The notes: generated from the sequence alone by a model not told the origin. A stretch of 64,000 bases of DNA from Companilactobacillus nantensis DSM 16982 (GCF_001435815.1 NZ_AZFV01000003.1:1-64000); one strand, 5' to 3'; shown: positions 28,791-37,589, counted from the first letter of the stretch. Numbers and translations are program-made.

Positions 28791-28838
28791 TCTGAGTTAC
28801 CAGTGAGTATATTAATGGATGAAAGGAGATAACTCAGA
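28791..28838 (+). promoter_or_regulatory. Hairpin enclosing the ribosome site of the LytTR gene
   Basis: TCTGAGTTA (28791-28799) is an exact inverted repeat of TAACTCAGA (28830-28838), whose last base is the A of the start codon. The 30-base loop contains the Shine-Dalgarno AAAGGAG (28822-28828). It could act on the RNA to limit translation or on the DNA as an operator. Confidence 0.55.
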
Positions 28839-29299
28839 TGAAAATTAATTTTAATTGGGATGTATTATATTCACCAACTGAAATCGGAATGCAGCTTAAT
28901 CCCCAAAATTATCATTTGAAAAATAAGTTAGAAGATTTTCTGTCTGACAAAGTTCACATTGAAGTGATAGATCCTAAAAATGAACGCCGGTCATTACTAG
29001 ATTGCTCACAAATTTTGTCAATTGAAGCTATGGATAACTTATCCAAGGTTTACACAATCAATAATGAAGTTTTTTATACAAAGGGACGTCTAAAGAACTT
29101 TGAAATACTTGAAGGTACGAATTTGTTCAGGATAAACAATAATGTTGTTATCAATTTGGCAGAAGTGACCAGTTTTAAGCCGGGCAAGTATGCACAATTG
29201 GAAGTTTTCACGAAAGAAAAACAAACTTTTATTGTTAGTCGACACTATGCAAAAAAACTCAAGGAGGCATTGATTAATGTTTCAAGAATTGAAAAATAA
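28838..29299 (+). CDS. LytTR-domain transcriptional regulator
   Basis: 153 residues without a receiver domain. The C-terminal half (about 55-150) fits the LytTR DNA-binding fold (ILSIEAMDNLSKVYTINNEV, RINNNVVINLAEVTSF). Stand-alone LytTR proteins encoded with a small DUF3021 membrane protein are common in lactobacilli; the membrane partner is thought to modulate the regulator. The end overlaps the partner gene by 23 bases. Confidence 0.85.
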   Translation: MKINFNWDVLYSPTEIGMQLNPQNYHLKNKLEDFLSDKVHIEVIDPKNERRSLLDCSQILSIEAMDNLSKVYTINNEVFYTKGRLKNFEILEGTNLFRINNNVVINLAEVTSFKPGKYAQLEVFTKEKQTFIVSRHYAKKLKEALINVSRIEK

Positions 29300-29684
29300 G
29301 TTTATGCAGGCCGCTTTCTTAACCAATATTTGGATTCTCGGCATCCTGACAATTATGTTTGGTAATACAACAGTTGATTTGAATTTGTTTTGGCGAATTA
29401 TTGGGATTTCTGTGCTATTTGCAGTCACTTTTGGATTAATCTACCCATACGTTTGGAATTATGGAACTTGGATGGCACCGATTAATATTATGGTAACAAC
29501 AGTTGCCAATATTCTATGCGGTTTCGGAGCCGTCTATTTATTGTCAAAATTGATGTTTAATTTAATCAGGCCATATTGGTGGGAAATTATTTTAGCGGAT
29601 TTGATTCTACATGTTTTGATGTTTTATATTTATAGAAATTATGAAAATAAACAGTTAGTTAAGAAGTTGAATCAGCTAAAATGA
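29277..29684 (+). CDS. DUF3021 family membrane protein
   Basis: 135 residues with four hydrophobic segments (about 12-28, 34-52, 60-85, 95-118) and a basic tail (YENKQLVKKLNQLK). Size, topology and LytTR partner match DUF3021. AAGGAGG inside the end of the LytTR gene gives a strong start. Probable role: membrane-bound control of the LytTR regulator (inference). Confidence 0.8.
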   Translation: MFQELKNKFMQAAFLTNIWILGILTIMFGNTTVDLNLFWRIIGISVLFAVTFGLIYPYVWNYGTWMAPINIMVTTVANILCGFGAVYLLSKLMFNLIRPYWWEIILADLILHVLMFYIYRNYENKQLVKKLNQLK

Positions 29685-29844
29685 TTGATAATTTATTGAA
29701 GACACTTATTTGATAATTCAAGATGAATTTAAAAGGGTGATACTGAATTTCAATTATAAGTTCATATTAATGGGGTTTTAAATGCAATTGCCGTGGCAAG
29801 GGGAGTTTTTGCAGGTAAGTAAATATATAAAATTATTTAATCTT

Positions 29845-29889
29845 AACAGCTACCATAGAAATTTTCGATTTCTTATGGCAACTGTTTTT
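29845..29889 (+). terminator. Imperfect terminator after the LytTR-DUF3021 pair
   Basis: CAGCTACCATAGAAA and TTTCTTATGGCAACTG pair with two wobble/mismatch positions, followed by a T-rich tract. It ends transcription before the gene-free stretch 29890-30260. Confidence 0.6.
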
Positions 29890-29949
29890 GTTTTTACTGT
29901 CTTTTAATTCAAATTAGAGATAGATTGATGAGATTATGCGCCCCAAACG

Positions 29950-30193
29950 GTATTTTATGACAAATATCCATCTTACAAGGTTCCCTATTATATTATTAAA
30001 AACGTTGATGAAAAACTGTCTATTTGAAATTAGTGATGAGTATTACCTGGGGAGGAATCAAAACTAATCGATGGAGTAGAGATGCTATATATTACGGTCA
30101 ACCTTATTTTTAAACCAAGGAAGTGGATGAAAAAGGTATTGATTAAACGCACTTTTGAGACAACGGGAAAATAGATTATGACATTATCAAGTG
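29950..30193 (+). pseudogene. Decayed coding remnant, unknown family
   Basis: No intact gene lies in 29685-30260, but short protein-like pieces survive in different frames: one reads VFYDKYPSYKVPYYII from 29950, then stops at 30025; another frame (30039-30193) reads GGIKTNRWSRDAIYYGQPYF and then, through three stops, TKEVDEKGID. The Lys/Tyr-rich composition resembles secreted or surface proteins. I cannot name the parent gene. It sits just upstream of the sensor kinase gene. Confidence 0.4.
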
Positions 30194-30206
30194 AGAACCT
30201 AGCTAT

Positions 30207-30227
30207 TTGCTATAATTCATATAGCAA
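30207..30227 (+). promoter_or_regulatory. Inverted repeat over a -10 box, upstream of the kinase gene
   Basis: TTGCTATA and TATAGCAA are perfect inverted arms separated by ATTCA. The left arm overlaps TATAAT (30211-30216), 45 bp before the kinase start. It is a likely promoter with an operator on its -10. Confidence 0.5.
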
Positions 30228-30260
30228 CAAATTCAATTAATCAAAGGATGCTTAACTGGG

Positions 30261-31553
30261 ATGTCAATTATTTTATTTTTTATCTTTTTCCAATATGTCT
30301 TTATGGTTTTAAATATGAAACTCATTTTAAACTATAAACGATTCCAAATTTGGGATATCGTTGTCATAGTCATAGGAGTCCTAACAAGTAATTTCATTAT
30401 TGGTTTCAATCAATTGTTATCAGCAATTGTTATGTTCCTTTTATTGGGAGCCTACATGTATTTCTGCACTTCTAAGATAAGGACGACGATTGTTGCTTTA
30501 GGGATGTCCTACCTACTGATATTGTTCACTGATCATTTTTCTGATGTCCTAGAGAGTTTTTTGCAATTTAAGAGTTTTGGCTTAGGATTGTTCATAATTT
30601 TAGGAACTCTATTAACAATAATTTTGGACCGTTTACTTAGTTATAGTCGGAAAAGATCCGAATATCTTGGTATGAAAGTTTCTACAGTTGAGGCAGCTAT
30701 GACCTTGGTTATAACTATCACGCTTTCGGTATTAATTTTTTTCACGGAAATACAACGAGGAAATCAATTGAGTAATATTATTTATAATTCAATATTTGTA
30801 TTTCTCATTATATCCATTTGTTTTGTTATTTATTACGTCCGTGTCCGCGAAACAAAAAGAAAGTTTGAACTGCACAGCCAAAAACAGCGAATTGAAAATG
30901 ACAATCGTTATATTAAGGAAATGGAAAAACACTATAACGAATTACGAAAGTTTCGTCACGATTATCAAAATATCCTACTCTCATTGGATGAATATATTAA
31001 AACTGACGATATGGAAGGCTTAAAAACTTACTATGATGAGGCAATTAAACCGACATCAATCAAGTTAAGCTCCGAGAAATATTTGTTGGAAGATCTTAGT
31101 CGTATTAAAAATAAAGAGATTAAGAGTATCTTCTTCAATAAACTTTATTCGGCTCAGATGTCGGATATTAAGGTTGTTTTTGAAGCTCGTCAAGAATTAG
31201 CCGATTTTCATACGAATACCTTAGATTTAGTTATGTCACTAGGTATTATTTTGGATAATGCAATTGAAGAGACTCAAACACATACAGCTGGAAATATTTT
31301 AGCCGGTGTAATGAGTGATGAGAAATCAATTATGATTGTTGTCCAAAATTCCTTAAGAAATAATGCTCCACCAGTTTGGAAAATGAAGATGCCTGGTTTT
31401 ACCACTAAGGGCAACGGTCATGGTATGGGGCTAGTTAATTTAACTGAGATAATTAATCGCGATGATAACTTAACATTGGAAACAATGATCTCGAATGGTA
31501 ATTTCATTCAAAAGTTAAACATCGATATCACGCGTCCTAATACGCATCGTTAG
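30261..31553 (+). CDS. AgrC-like sensor histidine kinase (HPK10, GHKL domain)
   Basis: 430 residues. The N-terminal half has five or six membrane helices; the C-terminal half is cytoplasmic. The phosphoacceptor is probably His233 in RKFRHDYQNILLSL. ATPase motifs are LDNAIEETQ (N box) and GNGHGMGLVNL (G box). Kinases of this class usually sense peptides. No AgrB-type protease or convincing peptide precursor gene is next to it. The response regulator is 108 bp downstream and has its own promoter. Confidence 0.88.
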   Translation: MSIILFFIFFQYVFMVLNMKLILNYKRFQIWDIVVIVIGVLTSNFIIGFNQLLSAIVMFLLLGAYMYFCTSKIRTTIVALGMSYLLILFTDHFSDVLESFLQFKSFGLGLFIILGTLLTIILDRLLSYSRKRSEYLGMKVSTVEAAMTLVITITLSVLIFFTEIQRGNQLSNIIYNSIFVFLIISICFVIYYVRVRETKRKFELHSQKQRIENDNRYIKEMEKHYNELRKFRHDYQNILLSLDEYIKTDDMEGLKTYYDEAIKPTSIKLSSEKYLLEDLSRIKNKEIKSIFFNKLYSAQMSDIKVVFEARQELADFHTNTLDLVMSLGIILDNAIEETQTHTAGNILAGVMSDEKSIMIVVQNSLRNNAPPVWKMKMPGFTTKGNGHGMGLVNLTEIINRDDNLTLETMISNGNFIQKLNIDITRPNTHR

Positions 31554-31581
31554 ATTTTGATGAAAAATGACTAGATAAAGA

Positions 31582-31616
31582 CAGTAACATTTGTTACTGA
31601 GCTCATTTGATATAAT
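31582..31616 (+). promoter_or_regulatory. Palindrome and extended -10 promoter before the response-regulator gene
   Basis: CAGTAACATTTGTTACTG (31582-31599) is a perfect 18-bp palindrome placed where a -35 would be. The extended -10 TGATATAAT follows at 31608-31616. The regulator gene can thus be transcribed separately from the kinase gene and is probably controlled at this site. Confidence 0.55.
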
Positions 31617-31661
31617 TTTAATGGAATCGAAAAGATGAATATTGATTAGGAGGTTCTCAAG

Positions 31662-32402
31662 ATGATTGATGTGTATGTTTGCGAAGATGATACGAAACAG
31701 CTGAATGAAATAGTAAACTATATCAACAATTATATTTTAATTGAAGATTTAGAAATGAAGCTGCAGATTGCCAGCAAAGATCCACATGAAATCTTAAACT
31801 ATTTAGAGAACAATAAAATCAATAAGAGCCTTTACTTTCTAGATATTGATTTACAGACAGATATCAATGGCATCGAGTTAGCAGCCAAAATTCGTGAGCG
31901 TGATATGACTAGTAAAATTGTTTTCATCACGACGCATGCTGAGCTGGTTTTCTTAACATTTAAGTATCAAGTTGAGGCACTGGATTTCATTTTGAAAGAT
32001 TTTCCCGATGAAATTCAAGGTCGAATTATCAAAGCAATTGATTTATGTAATGAGCAATTTAAGAAAAAAGAAACCGATAATGAAGAGTATTATCAAGTGA
32101 AAACGGCTGATCATATACGGTCGATTAAAGTTAAGGATATTTTATTTTTCGAAAGTTCATCGGTTCCACATAAGGTGATTATTCATTTGGTGAATGGTCA
32201 GTTTGAGTTTTATAGCACGATTAAAGAAATTGCGCATGAGAATAAAGCTTTTTTCAGATGTTACAAATCGTACGTTGTGAATACTAACAATATTGAAGCA
32301 ATTAATCGTCATACCCGTGAAATTACTATGACTAATGGTGAGAAACTGATGAGTTCCGTTATGGCTTGTCGGAGTTTGGTTAAACTAAAGTATGATCATT
32401 AG
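31662..32402 (+). CDS. AgrA-like response regulator (receiver + LytTR)
   Basis: 246 residues. The receiver domain has the acidic patch CEDD near residue 8 and phosphoacceptor Asp61 in YFLDIDL. LytTR DNA-binding domain from about 140 (YQVKTADHIRSIKVKDILFFESS). AGGAGG lies before the ATG. Partner of the AgrC-like kinase upstream. The SLAP-protein gene starts 61 bp downstream and is a candidate target. Confidence 0.88.
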   Translation: MIDVYVCEDDTKQLNEIVNYINNYILIEDLEMKLQIASKDPHEILNYLENNKINKSLYFLDIDLQTDINGIELAAKIRERDMTSKIVFITTHAELVFLTFKYQVEALDFILKDFPDEIQGRIIKAIDLCNEQFKKKETDNEEYYQVKTADHIRSIKVKDILFFESSSVPHKVIIHLVNGQFEFYSTIKEIAHENKAFFRCYKSYVVNTNNIEAINRHTREITMTNGEKLMSSVMACRSLVKLKYDH

Positions 32403-32463
32403 CTTTTACGACCAATTTAACTGATGTTTGATATTTATTATTTAATAAAAGGTGGAAAGAAAA

Positions 32464-33519
32464 ATGAATAAAAAACGTATTGTTTTAGCAACTTCTTTGG
32501 CAATCTTAATGGCTCCTAGTGTACTTAGTTCAGTTGATTCTGTCGCTCATGTAGCTGAACCAATTTCAGTCCAAGCTGCAACCACGACTCCAACTGTTGG
32601 TACTGTTGGTTATGCGGTTTGCTTAGTTGATATTAACGGTAAACCTAATGGTGTGATTTTACCTGCTGGTTCTTCGTGGCAATTAGGTAAATTGGTAACT
32701 ATTAACGGAAACAGTTATTATCAGGTAGCTACTAATGAATATGCTGAAGCAATTGTAATGAAACAGGCTGCTCCAGTTTCAACTAATTCTGAAACTACCA
32801 AAGTTAATACGGTAGTCACTGTATCAGCGGAAGAAGTAACAATTTTTAATGATGATGCTACTGCTACCGGTCAAATGTTACCTGTTGGTTCTTCATGGAA
32901 AGCTGACCAAGTTAAGGTTATTGGGACTAACCGTTATTACCGTGTGGCAACGAATGAATGGATTAAGATATCTCATACGGAAGATAGTAAAACTATTACT
33001 CCAACTTTGAAGTCTGACGAACGTGTCTATAACACCGCAACTGGAACAATGGGACGGCTTTTGCCTGGAGGTTCTTCATGGCAAGTTAGCCAAGTTGTTC
33101 GCAATAGTAAAAATGAGTTTTGGGGCCGAGTGTCGACTGTTGAATGGATTAAACTGGATGCTAGTCAAGTTTCAATGTCATATGGCGACAGTGATTCAGT
33201 ACCAAGTATTGCTACAAGTGACCCTAACTTTGCATTAAACGCTGAACAAAGTGAGCAAAATAATAATACTACGGTCACAGCAACATTAAAGTATGATGAA
33301 AAGCTTTATGATATGTCTACAAATACTTTAAGTAGATCTTTACCAGCTGGGTCATCTTGGAGAATTGATTCAGTAGTTCGTAATAGTAAAGGTGTTTTCT
33401 GGGGTCGTGTATCAACTAATGAGTGGCTAAAACTAGACGATGGACGAGTTCAAACAGTTAATAGTGATAATGTTCCAAGTATTGCTGTCAGTGAACCAAA
33501 CTTTGCTTTGAATTTCTAA
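32464..33519 (+). CDS. Secreted SLAP-domain protein with four repeats
   Basis: 351 residues from ATG 32464, following GGTGGAAAG. A signal peptide covers about residues 1-37 (KKRIVLATSLAILMAPSVLS). Four repeats follow, each with the pattern LPxGSSW...YY/WGRV.T.EW..L (LPAGSSWQLGK, LPVGSSWKADQ, LPGGSSWQVSQ, LPAGSSWRIDS), as in SLAP-type cell-wall-binding modules of lactobacilli. Repeats 3 and 4 are recent duplicates, each followed by VPSIA.S.PNFALN. No LPxTG anchor. A surface-associated protein; specific role unknown. Confidence 0.78.
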   Translation: MNKKRIVLATSLAILMAPSVLSSVDSVAHVAEPISVQAATTTPTVGTVGYAVCLVDINGKPNGVILPAGSSWQLGKLVTINGNSYYQVATNEYAEAIVMKQAAPVSTNSETTKVNTVVTVSAEEVTIFNDDATATGQMLPVGSSWKADQVKVIGTNRYYRVATNEWIKISHTEDSKTITPTLKSDERVYNTATGTMGRLLPGGSSWQVSQVVRNSKNEFWGRVSTVEWIKLDASQVSMSYGDSDSVPSIATSDPNFALNAEQSEQNNNTTVTATLKYDEKLYDMSTNTLSRSLPAGSSWRIDSVVRNSKGVFWGRVSTNEWLKLDDGRVQTVNSDNVPSIAVSEPNFALNF

Positions 33520-33538
33520 AAGGGTATTGAGTTTTAAA

Positions 33539-33799
33539 ATGAGAAGATTGAGAAATAATCTTAACAGTCATCTATGGAAATTGATTTTGTTAGATAGTAT
33601 TGCTGCAATGGCTTTCGTTGAGTTAATTGCATCGTTGAGCATACCGATAAATTTAATTCTCATGATTTTGATGTTGTTAATGACATATACAGGCTTTCGA
33701 ATGATTTCGACGGGAAAAACGGGGTCGTTCGTTAATAAATTTACTGGAATTACTATCGCAATGGGGATTGCTATGGTGATTTTATTTTTGGTAGAATAG
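33539..33799 (+). CDS. Small two-helix membrane protein
   Basis: 86 residues from ATG 33539; a TTG at 33527 is an alternative start, as AAGGG at 33520-33524 fits neither perfectly. Hydrophobic segments are at about 16-55 and 68-86. No recognised family. It follows the SLAP-protein gene by 19 bp and ends at a strong terminator, so the two are probably co-transcribed. Confidence 0.6.
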   Translation: MRRLRNNLNSHLWKLILLDSIAAMAFVELIASLSIPINLILMILMLLMTYTGFRMISTGKTGSFVNKFTGITIAMGIAMVILFLVE

Positions 33800-33824
33800 C
33801 ACGAAAAAATATTGGAATTATTTC

Positions 33825-33873
33825 AAAAAAGTATCTGTAAGAAAATGTGAATTTTTTCTTACAGATACTTTTT
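33825..33873. terminator. Strong terminator after the SLAP-protein operon
   Basis: AAAAAGTATCTGTAAGAAA pairs with TTTCTTACAGATACTTTTT over about 19 bp around a 10-base loop, with A-run and T-run on either side. Confidence 0.92.
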
Positions 33874-33946
33874 GTCTTCTTTGAGCAAATTAACCCTTTT
33901 CGTATCGTAACAGAAACTATAATTTCGAAAAAAGAAGATGCTTGCC

Positions 33947-34582
33947 ATGAAAAAGATATCTTGGATAACGTTCATATCGTTCATAGTAATTTGGATGTCA
34001 GTGGTGATTGACTTATTTTTTTGGAAGCAACTGCCAGATAAGATTGCCACACATTTTAACAGCCAAATGATTGCTGACGGCTGGAGTTCTAAGCCGGTCG
34101 CCATTTTAAGTTCACCAGTAATTTTTACCTTGGCTCAAATTTTAATTATTTATTTAATAAATCGTGATTCGGAAAAATTTAATACCCAAAAAGGTACTAT
34201 TTACTCTGCTTTGACAATTATGCCGATTTTGTCGATTTTTTTGAATGTTATTACATTATCGACTTCATTAGGCGGCAAGAGTGTGGTTGCTAGTCATGCA
34301 CCTTTAAATTGGTTAAGTGGAATTATCCTCATTATTTTAGGAGTCATGATGAAATTTGTTAAACAGAATGGTGTCGTGGGTATTCGTTTGCCGTGGACAA
34401 TGAGTAGTCAGAAGAATTGGCAATTAACACATCTTTTGGCAGCAAGAACTTTTATTTTCGGGGGCATAGTCGAAATCATTACAGGAGTATTTGCCTATGC
34501 TTTCATGTGGCTGCCCATTTTGTTAATTGTAGCCATAATACCTTCGGTTTATTCATATATTTTATTTCGTCGAGGAATTTAA
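33947..34582 (+). CDS. SdpI-family (DUF1648) membrane protein
   Basis: 211 residues from ATG 33947; an ATG nine bases earlier touches the ribosome site AAAGAAG. About six membrane helices. The DUF1648 motif PDKIATHFN near the N-terminus and the SdpI motif GIRLPWTMSSQKNWQLTH are present. SdpI protects Bacillus subtilis from the SdpC toxin, but no SdpC-like gene is adjacent here, so immunity is not demonstrated. Confidence 0.8.
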   Translation: MKKISWITFISFIVIWMSVVIDLFFWKQLPDKIATHFNSQMIADGWSSKPVAILSSPVIFTLAQILIIYLINRDSEKFNTQKGTIYSALTIMPILSIFLNVITLSTSLGGKSVVASHAPLNWLSGIILIILGVMMKFVKQNGVVGIRLPWTMSSQKNWQLTHLLAARTFIFGGIVEIITGVFAYAFMWLPILLIVAIIPSVYSYILFRRGI

Positions 34583-34612
34583 AAGTAGTTTTCTGATAGG
34601 ATGTGATGAGAT

Positions 34613-35092
34613 ATGAATATCGAATTGCAAGAATATAATAAAGATTTAATTACACTCGATATGTTGAATGGTTATCAATTGGGTGCTAATGAACATATTG
34701 GCAAACCACAATCCATTATTGAACGTAGTCAAATGGATTCTAATTTGAAACCCATCATGATTTTAGATTGCGGTCGGATAGTTGGCTGTTTTGGGTTACA
34801 CACTAATGATGGACCTATAGCATATGGTGGAAATCCCCAGACGGATATATTGTTGCGAGCATTTTCAATTGACTATCGTTATCGCAGACGAGATTATGCG
34901 TTGGTGACATTGTTGAAACTATCGGAATTTGTTTATTTTCATTATGACCAAGTAGATCGAATCATTTTAGGAGTAAATTATGCCAATACAGCGGCGCAAG
35001 CACTATATAAAAAAGCGGGTTTTGTAGATTCAAAACGTCGTTTTGCAGGTAAGTTAGGTGAAATTTTGATTTATCAGAAAGAATTAAAATGA
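34613..35092 (+). CDS. GNAT-family N-acetyltransferase
   Basis: 159 residues. The acetyl-CoA loop (Q/RxxGxG/A) is represented by YRYRRRDYALVTL, which lacks the usual glycines, so the family call rests on the overall pattern: LRAFSIDYRYRRRDYA, RIILGVNYANTAAQALYKKAGF. Substrate unknown. GGATGTGATG precedes the start. Confidence 0.78.
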   Translation: MNIELQEYNKDLITLDMLNGYQLGANEHIGKPQSIIERSQMDSNLKPIMILDCGRIVGCFGLHTNDGPIAYGGNPQTDILLRAFSIDYRYRRRDYALVTLLKLSEFVYFHYDQVDRIILGVNYANTAAQALYKKAGFVDSKRRFAGKLGEILIYQKELK

Positions 35093-35171
35093 GACAAAAA
35101 GTATAGTCACATATTATTTCAATTGTTAAGTTGTACAATCATTTTATTATTTAACGATTGGAGATAGTAGA

Positions 35172-35543
35172 ATGGTTGATGTTGATTTAAACAAAGCTAC
35201 GATCCAGAAATATTTTAAATTATCTGATTATGCATCTGGTGATATGAATTCCTTGAAAGCCATTATTGATTTATTCAGTGACAGTGCTCACATAACGTCA
35301 GGAATGAATGAAACGGCAGTCAATAAAGATGAAATTGCAGATTTCTTTAGAAATTTCTTTGGCCGAAATAAGCAACTCAAACATCTATTTGAAATTCGGG
35401 ATGTTGCTGAAGATTACAAAACAGAGTGGGTCGTTGCGGGATTGAAGAGCGATGGAACTTTGTTTTCATTACATGGATTTGATTACTATCAGTTTGATGA
35501 GGCTGGTAAAATTACCACGTTGAAAGTTGTGATTTCCCAATAA
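35172..35543 (+). CDS. SnoaL-like (NTF2-fold) protein
   Basis: 123 residues with the pattern of a SnoaL-like NTF2-fold domain: N-terminal helices (ATIQKYFKLSDYASGDMNSLKAIIDLFSD is the start region, 9-37), then a beta-rich half ending FDYYQFDEAGKITTLKV. No catalytic residues can be assigned. TTGGAGATAG precedes the ATG. Confidence 0.7.
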   Translation: MVDVDLNKATIQKYFKLSDYASGDMNSLKAIIDLFSDSAHITSGMNETAVNKDEIADFFRNFFGRNKQLKHLFEIRDVAEDYKTEWVVAGLKSDGTLFSLHGFDYYQFDEAGKITTLKVVISQ

Positions 35544-35588
35544 AAACTCTCACACTTACAAAAATATGTAGGTATGGGAGCTTTTATT
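35544..35588 (+). terminator. Terminator after the NTF2-fold gene
   Basis: AAACTCTCACACTTACA pairs imperfectly with TGTAGGTATGGGAGCTT, followed by TTTATTTG. Its right half and the following TTTGTTCTTG resemble the terminator at 43262-43308. Confidence 0.75.
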
Positions 35589-35764
35589 TGTTCTTGTTAG
35601 TTATGGACTAAACCAGACGTATCGTATAAGTTCAAATCAAGAATTGTGATATATCAGCATTTGTCGTGTTTTAGACTGATTGGCTTATGGCAAAACATTG
35701 GATTACTTATAAATAAATGATTAAAATTCAGTCCAATGGATAAAAGTCGCGGTGTAGAATAACT

Positions 35765-37513
35765 ATGAAAAAATCAATAAAAGAAAATTATCTCATTTTG
35801 TTATTGTTTCTAGTTCTTAGTATTTTCATGATTGGTTTAGTTGATTGGCAATTTGGTAAGATTTTTGCGACAGGAGATTTTCATTATCATTTGGATCGAA
35901 TCGAAACCTTAGCTAGTTCATTAAAACAATTAAATTTTTGGCCTAAAGTTGATGGGAACTTCATTGGTGGTTACGGGTATGCTTCCAGTTTGTTTTATCC
36001 CGATATCTTTTTATATCCTGCTGCTTTGTTAAGAGTTGCTGGAGCAACACCCACGGTTTCGTATTTATTTACGTTGGTTTTAATTAATTTCGTAACGCTT
36101 TGGATTGGATATATCGCTGGCAAGAGACTAACTTTTTCAGTTCCTAAAGCATTGCTATTTACTATTTTGTACGCCTTTAATATTTATCGATTACAGACTT
36201 TGTATAGTCGCCAAGATTTGGGAGAACTGATGGGTATGATGTTTTTCCCACTTGTCCTGTCAGAATTGATAAATTTGAAAAAGTGTCAAACTAAGCAGTG
36301 GTATATTTTGGCATTAGCAATGATTGGGATAGCAAGTTCTCATACTATTTCATTATTTATGATTATTGTATTTGCCAGTATGTTTGTCTTGTTAAATATC
36401 AGGACGTTTTGGAATAAAGAACGGCTCTTGGCTATTGTTAAGGCAGCAGTTTTAACGGTGGGTGTCAGTGCAGCTATTTATTTACCAATTTTGGAACAAA
36501 TGCAGAATCAACACTATGCTTTAACAACCGATAAATTAATTAATATTACAGACGAAGTTTTACCTTTGAAAAGTTTGATTCAGAATAGTTTGACCAATCA
36601 AGTTTTCCATGCTGATACTGTTAATTTAGGTACGGTAGTTTTGATAGGGTTGATCGTTTATACGGTTTATAACGTGCTGCATCGGAAAAATTTGGATATA
36701 ACTATAATTGCAGATTTTCTGTTCTTTGCATGTACAAGTTATTTTCCTTGGAAGATGTTGAGTCACTCAATTTTTTCAATGATTCAATTTCCATGGCGAT
36801 TTTTCTCACTAATATCATTGATTGTGGTTTATTTGTTAGTCAACGATGATTTACATATTTTTGATAAACGCTATTTTGAATACGCTCTGGTTGGAGTAAC
36901 TTTAGCAGTGGCAATTGGTTTAGGACAACAAACGATAACTCAGTCAAAAGATAGCTTAGAAGCATATGGTGAATTTAATAAGATTGATAGTTATTATATC
37001 GGTGCTGGACATGAATATTTGCCAAGTGAAGTCAGTTATCCGCGAGTTTTAGATCATAAACAGCGGATTATAAATTACGATAAGAATGATATTGCTTTGA
37101 GCAATGTTGCAATAAATCGAAGTTATGTAGCTTTTAATTTTGATACTGGTAATAAGACTGCCAAGGTTCAATTACCACTGATTTATTATAAAGGCTATCA
37201 AGCTGAAGTTTATGGTGATGATGGATCGGTTACACCCCCACACATTTCCCATAGTGGTTTGACGGTTGTTGATTTGAAGGGAACAGGAACGGTCAAGGTT
37301 CAATATGAGAAGACGTTTATTCAAAAACTAAGCTTGATTATCTCAGGAGCTACCTTGTTGTTAATGCTCTTGACCTACTTAAATTCAAGAAGACACAAAT
37401 ATATTTCACTTTCGACGGAAATACCAATTTTTGTTATGCCGACTGAATATAATTATGTTTTCATTTATCAAATTGTTGATGGGGTAAATAGTGTGTCATG
37501 GAACAAAGGTTAG
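35765..37513 (+). CDS. Large membrane protein, PTPS-related/YfhO-like
   Basis: 582 residues with roughly 11-12 membrane helices over the first 370 residues and a long external region afterwards (about 385-525), then another helix. The N-terminal loop (DFHYHLDRIETLASSL, GGYGYASSLFYPDIFLYP) is typical of polytopic GT-C-like proteins annotated as 6-pyruvoyl-tetrahydropterin-synthase-related. A role in cell-surface glycosylation is inferred only. The last 35 residues after SRRHKY look unlike a normal cytoplasmic tail. The ribosome site is weak. Confidence 0.72.
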   Translation: MKKSIKENYLILLLFLVLSIFMIGLVDWQFGKIFATGDFHYHLDRIETLASSLKQLNFWPKVDGNFIGGYGYASSLFYPDIFLYPAALLRVAGATPTVSYLFTLVLINFVTLWIGYIAGKRLTFSVPKALLFTILYAFNIYRLQTLYSRQDLGELMGMMFFPLVLSELINLKKCQTKQWYILALAMIGIASSHTISLFMIIVFASMFVLLNIRTFWNKERLLAIVKAAVLTVGVSAAIYLPILEQMQNQHYALTTDKLINITDEVLPLKSLIQNSLTNQVFHADTVNLGTVVLIGLIVYTVYNVLHRKNLDITIIADFLFFACTSYFPWKMLSHSIFSMIQFPWRFFSLISLIVVYLLVNDDLHIFDKRYFEYALVGVTLAVAIGLGQQTITQSKDSLEAYGEFNKIDSYYIGAGHEYLPSEVSYPRVLDHKQRIINYDKNDIALSNVAINRSYVAFNFDTGNKTAKVQLPLIYYKGYQAEVYGDDGSVTPPHISHSGLTVVDLKGTGTVKVQYEKTFIQKLSLIISGATLLLMLLTYLNSRRHKYISLSTEIPIFVMPTEYNYVFIYQIVDGVNSVSWNKG

Positions 37514-37538
37514 AGACGTTATCAAGATATATTAATGA

Positions 37539-37589
37539 AACAGCCCTCATAAGTATTAATTGTTAATACTTATGAAGGCTGTTATTTTT
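37539..37589. terminator. Bidirectional terminator between convergent genes
   Basis: Nearly perfect 20-bp stem AACAGCC.TCATAAGTATTAA / TTAATACTTATGA.GGCTGTT, with T-run on the right. The last three codons of the minus-strand TetR gene lie in it. Confidence 0.9.

Noticed and set aside
29781-29907. 41-codon frame MQLPWQGEFLQ... as a signal peptide gene for the AgrC-like kinase
   Set aside because: No double-glycine or AgrD features, weak ribosome site, and a terminator lies inside it.
33947-34582. Complete Sdp toxin-immunity system
   Set aside because: Only the SdpI-like protein is present; no SdpA, SdpB or SdpC-like gene is adjacent.
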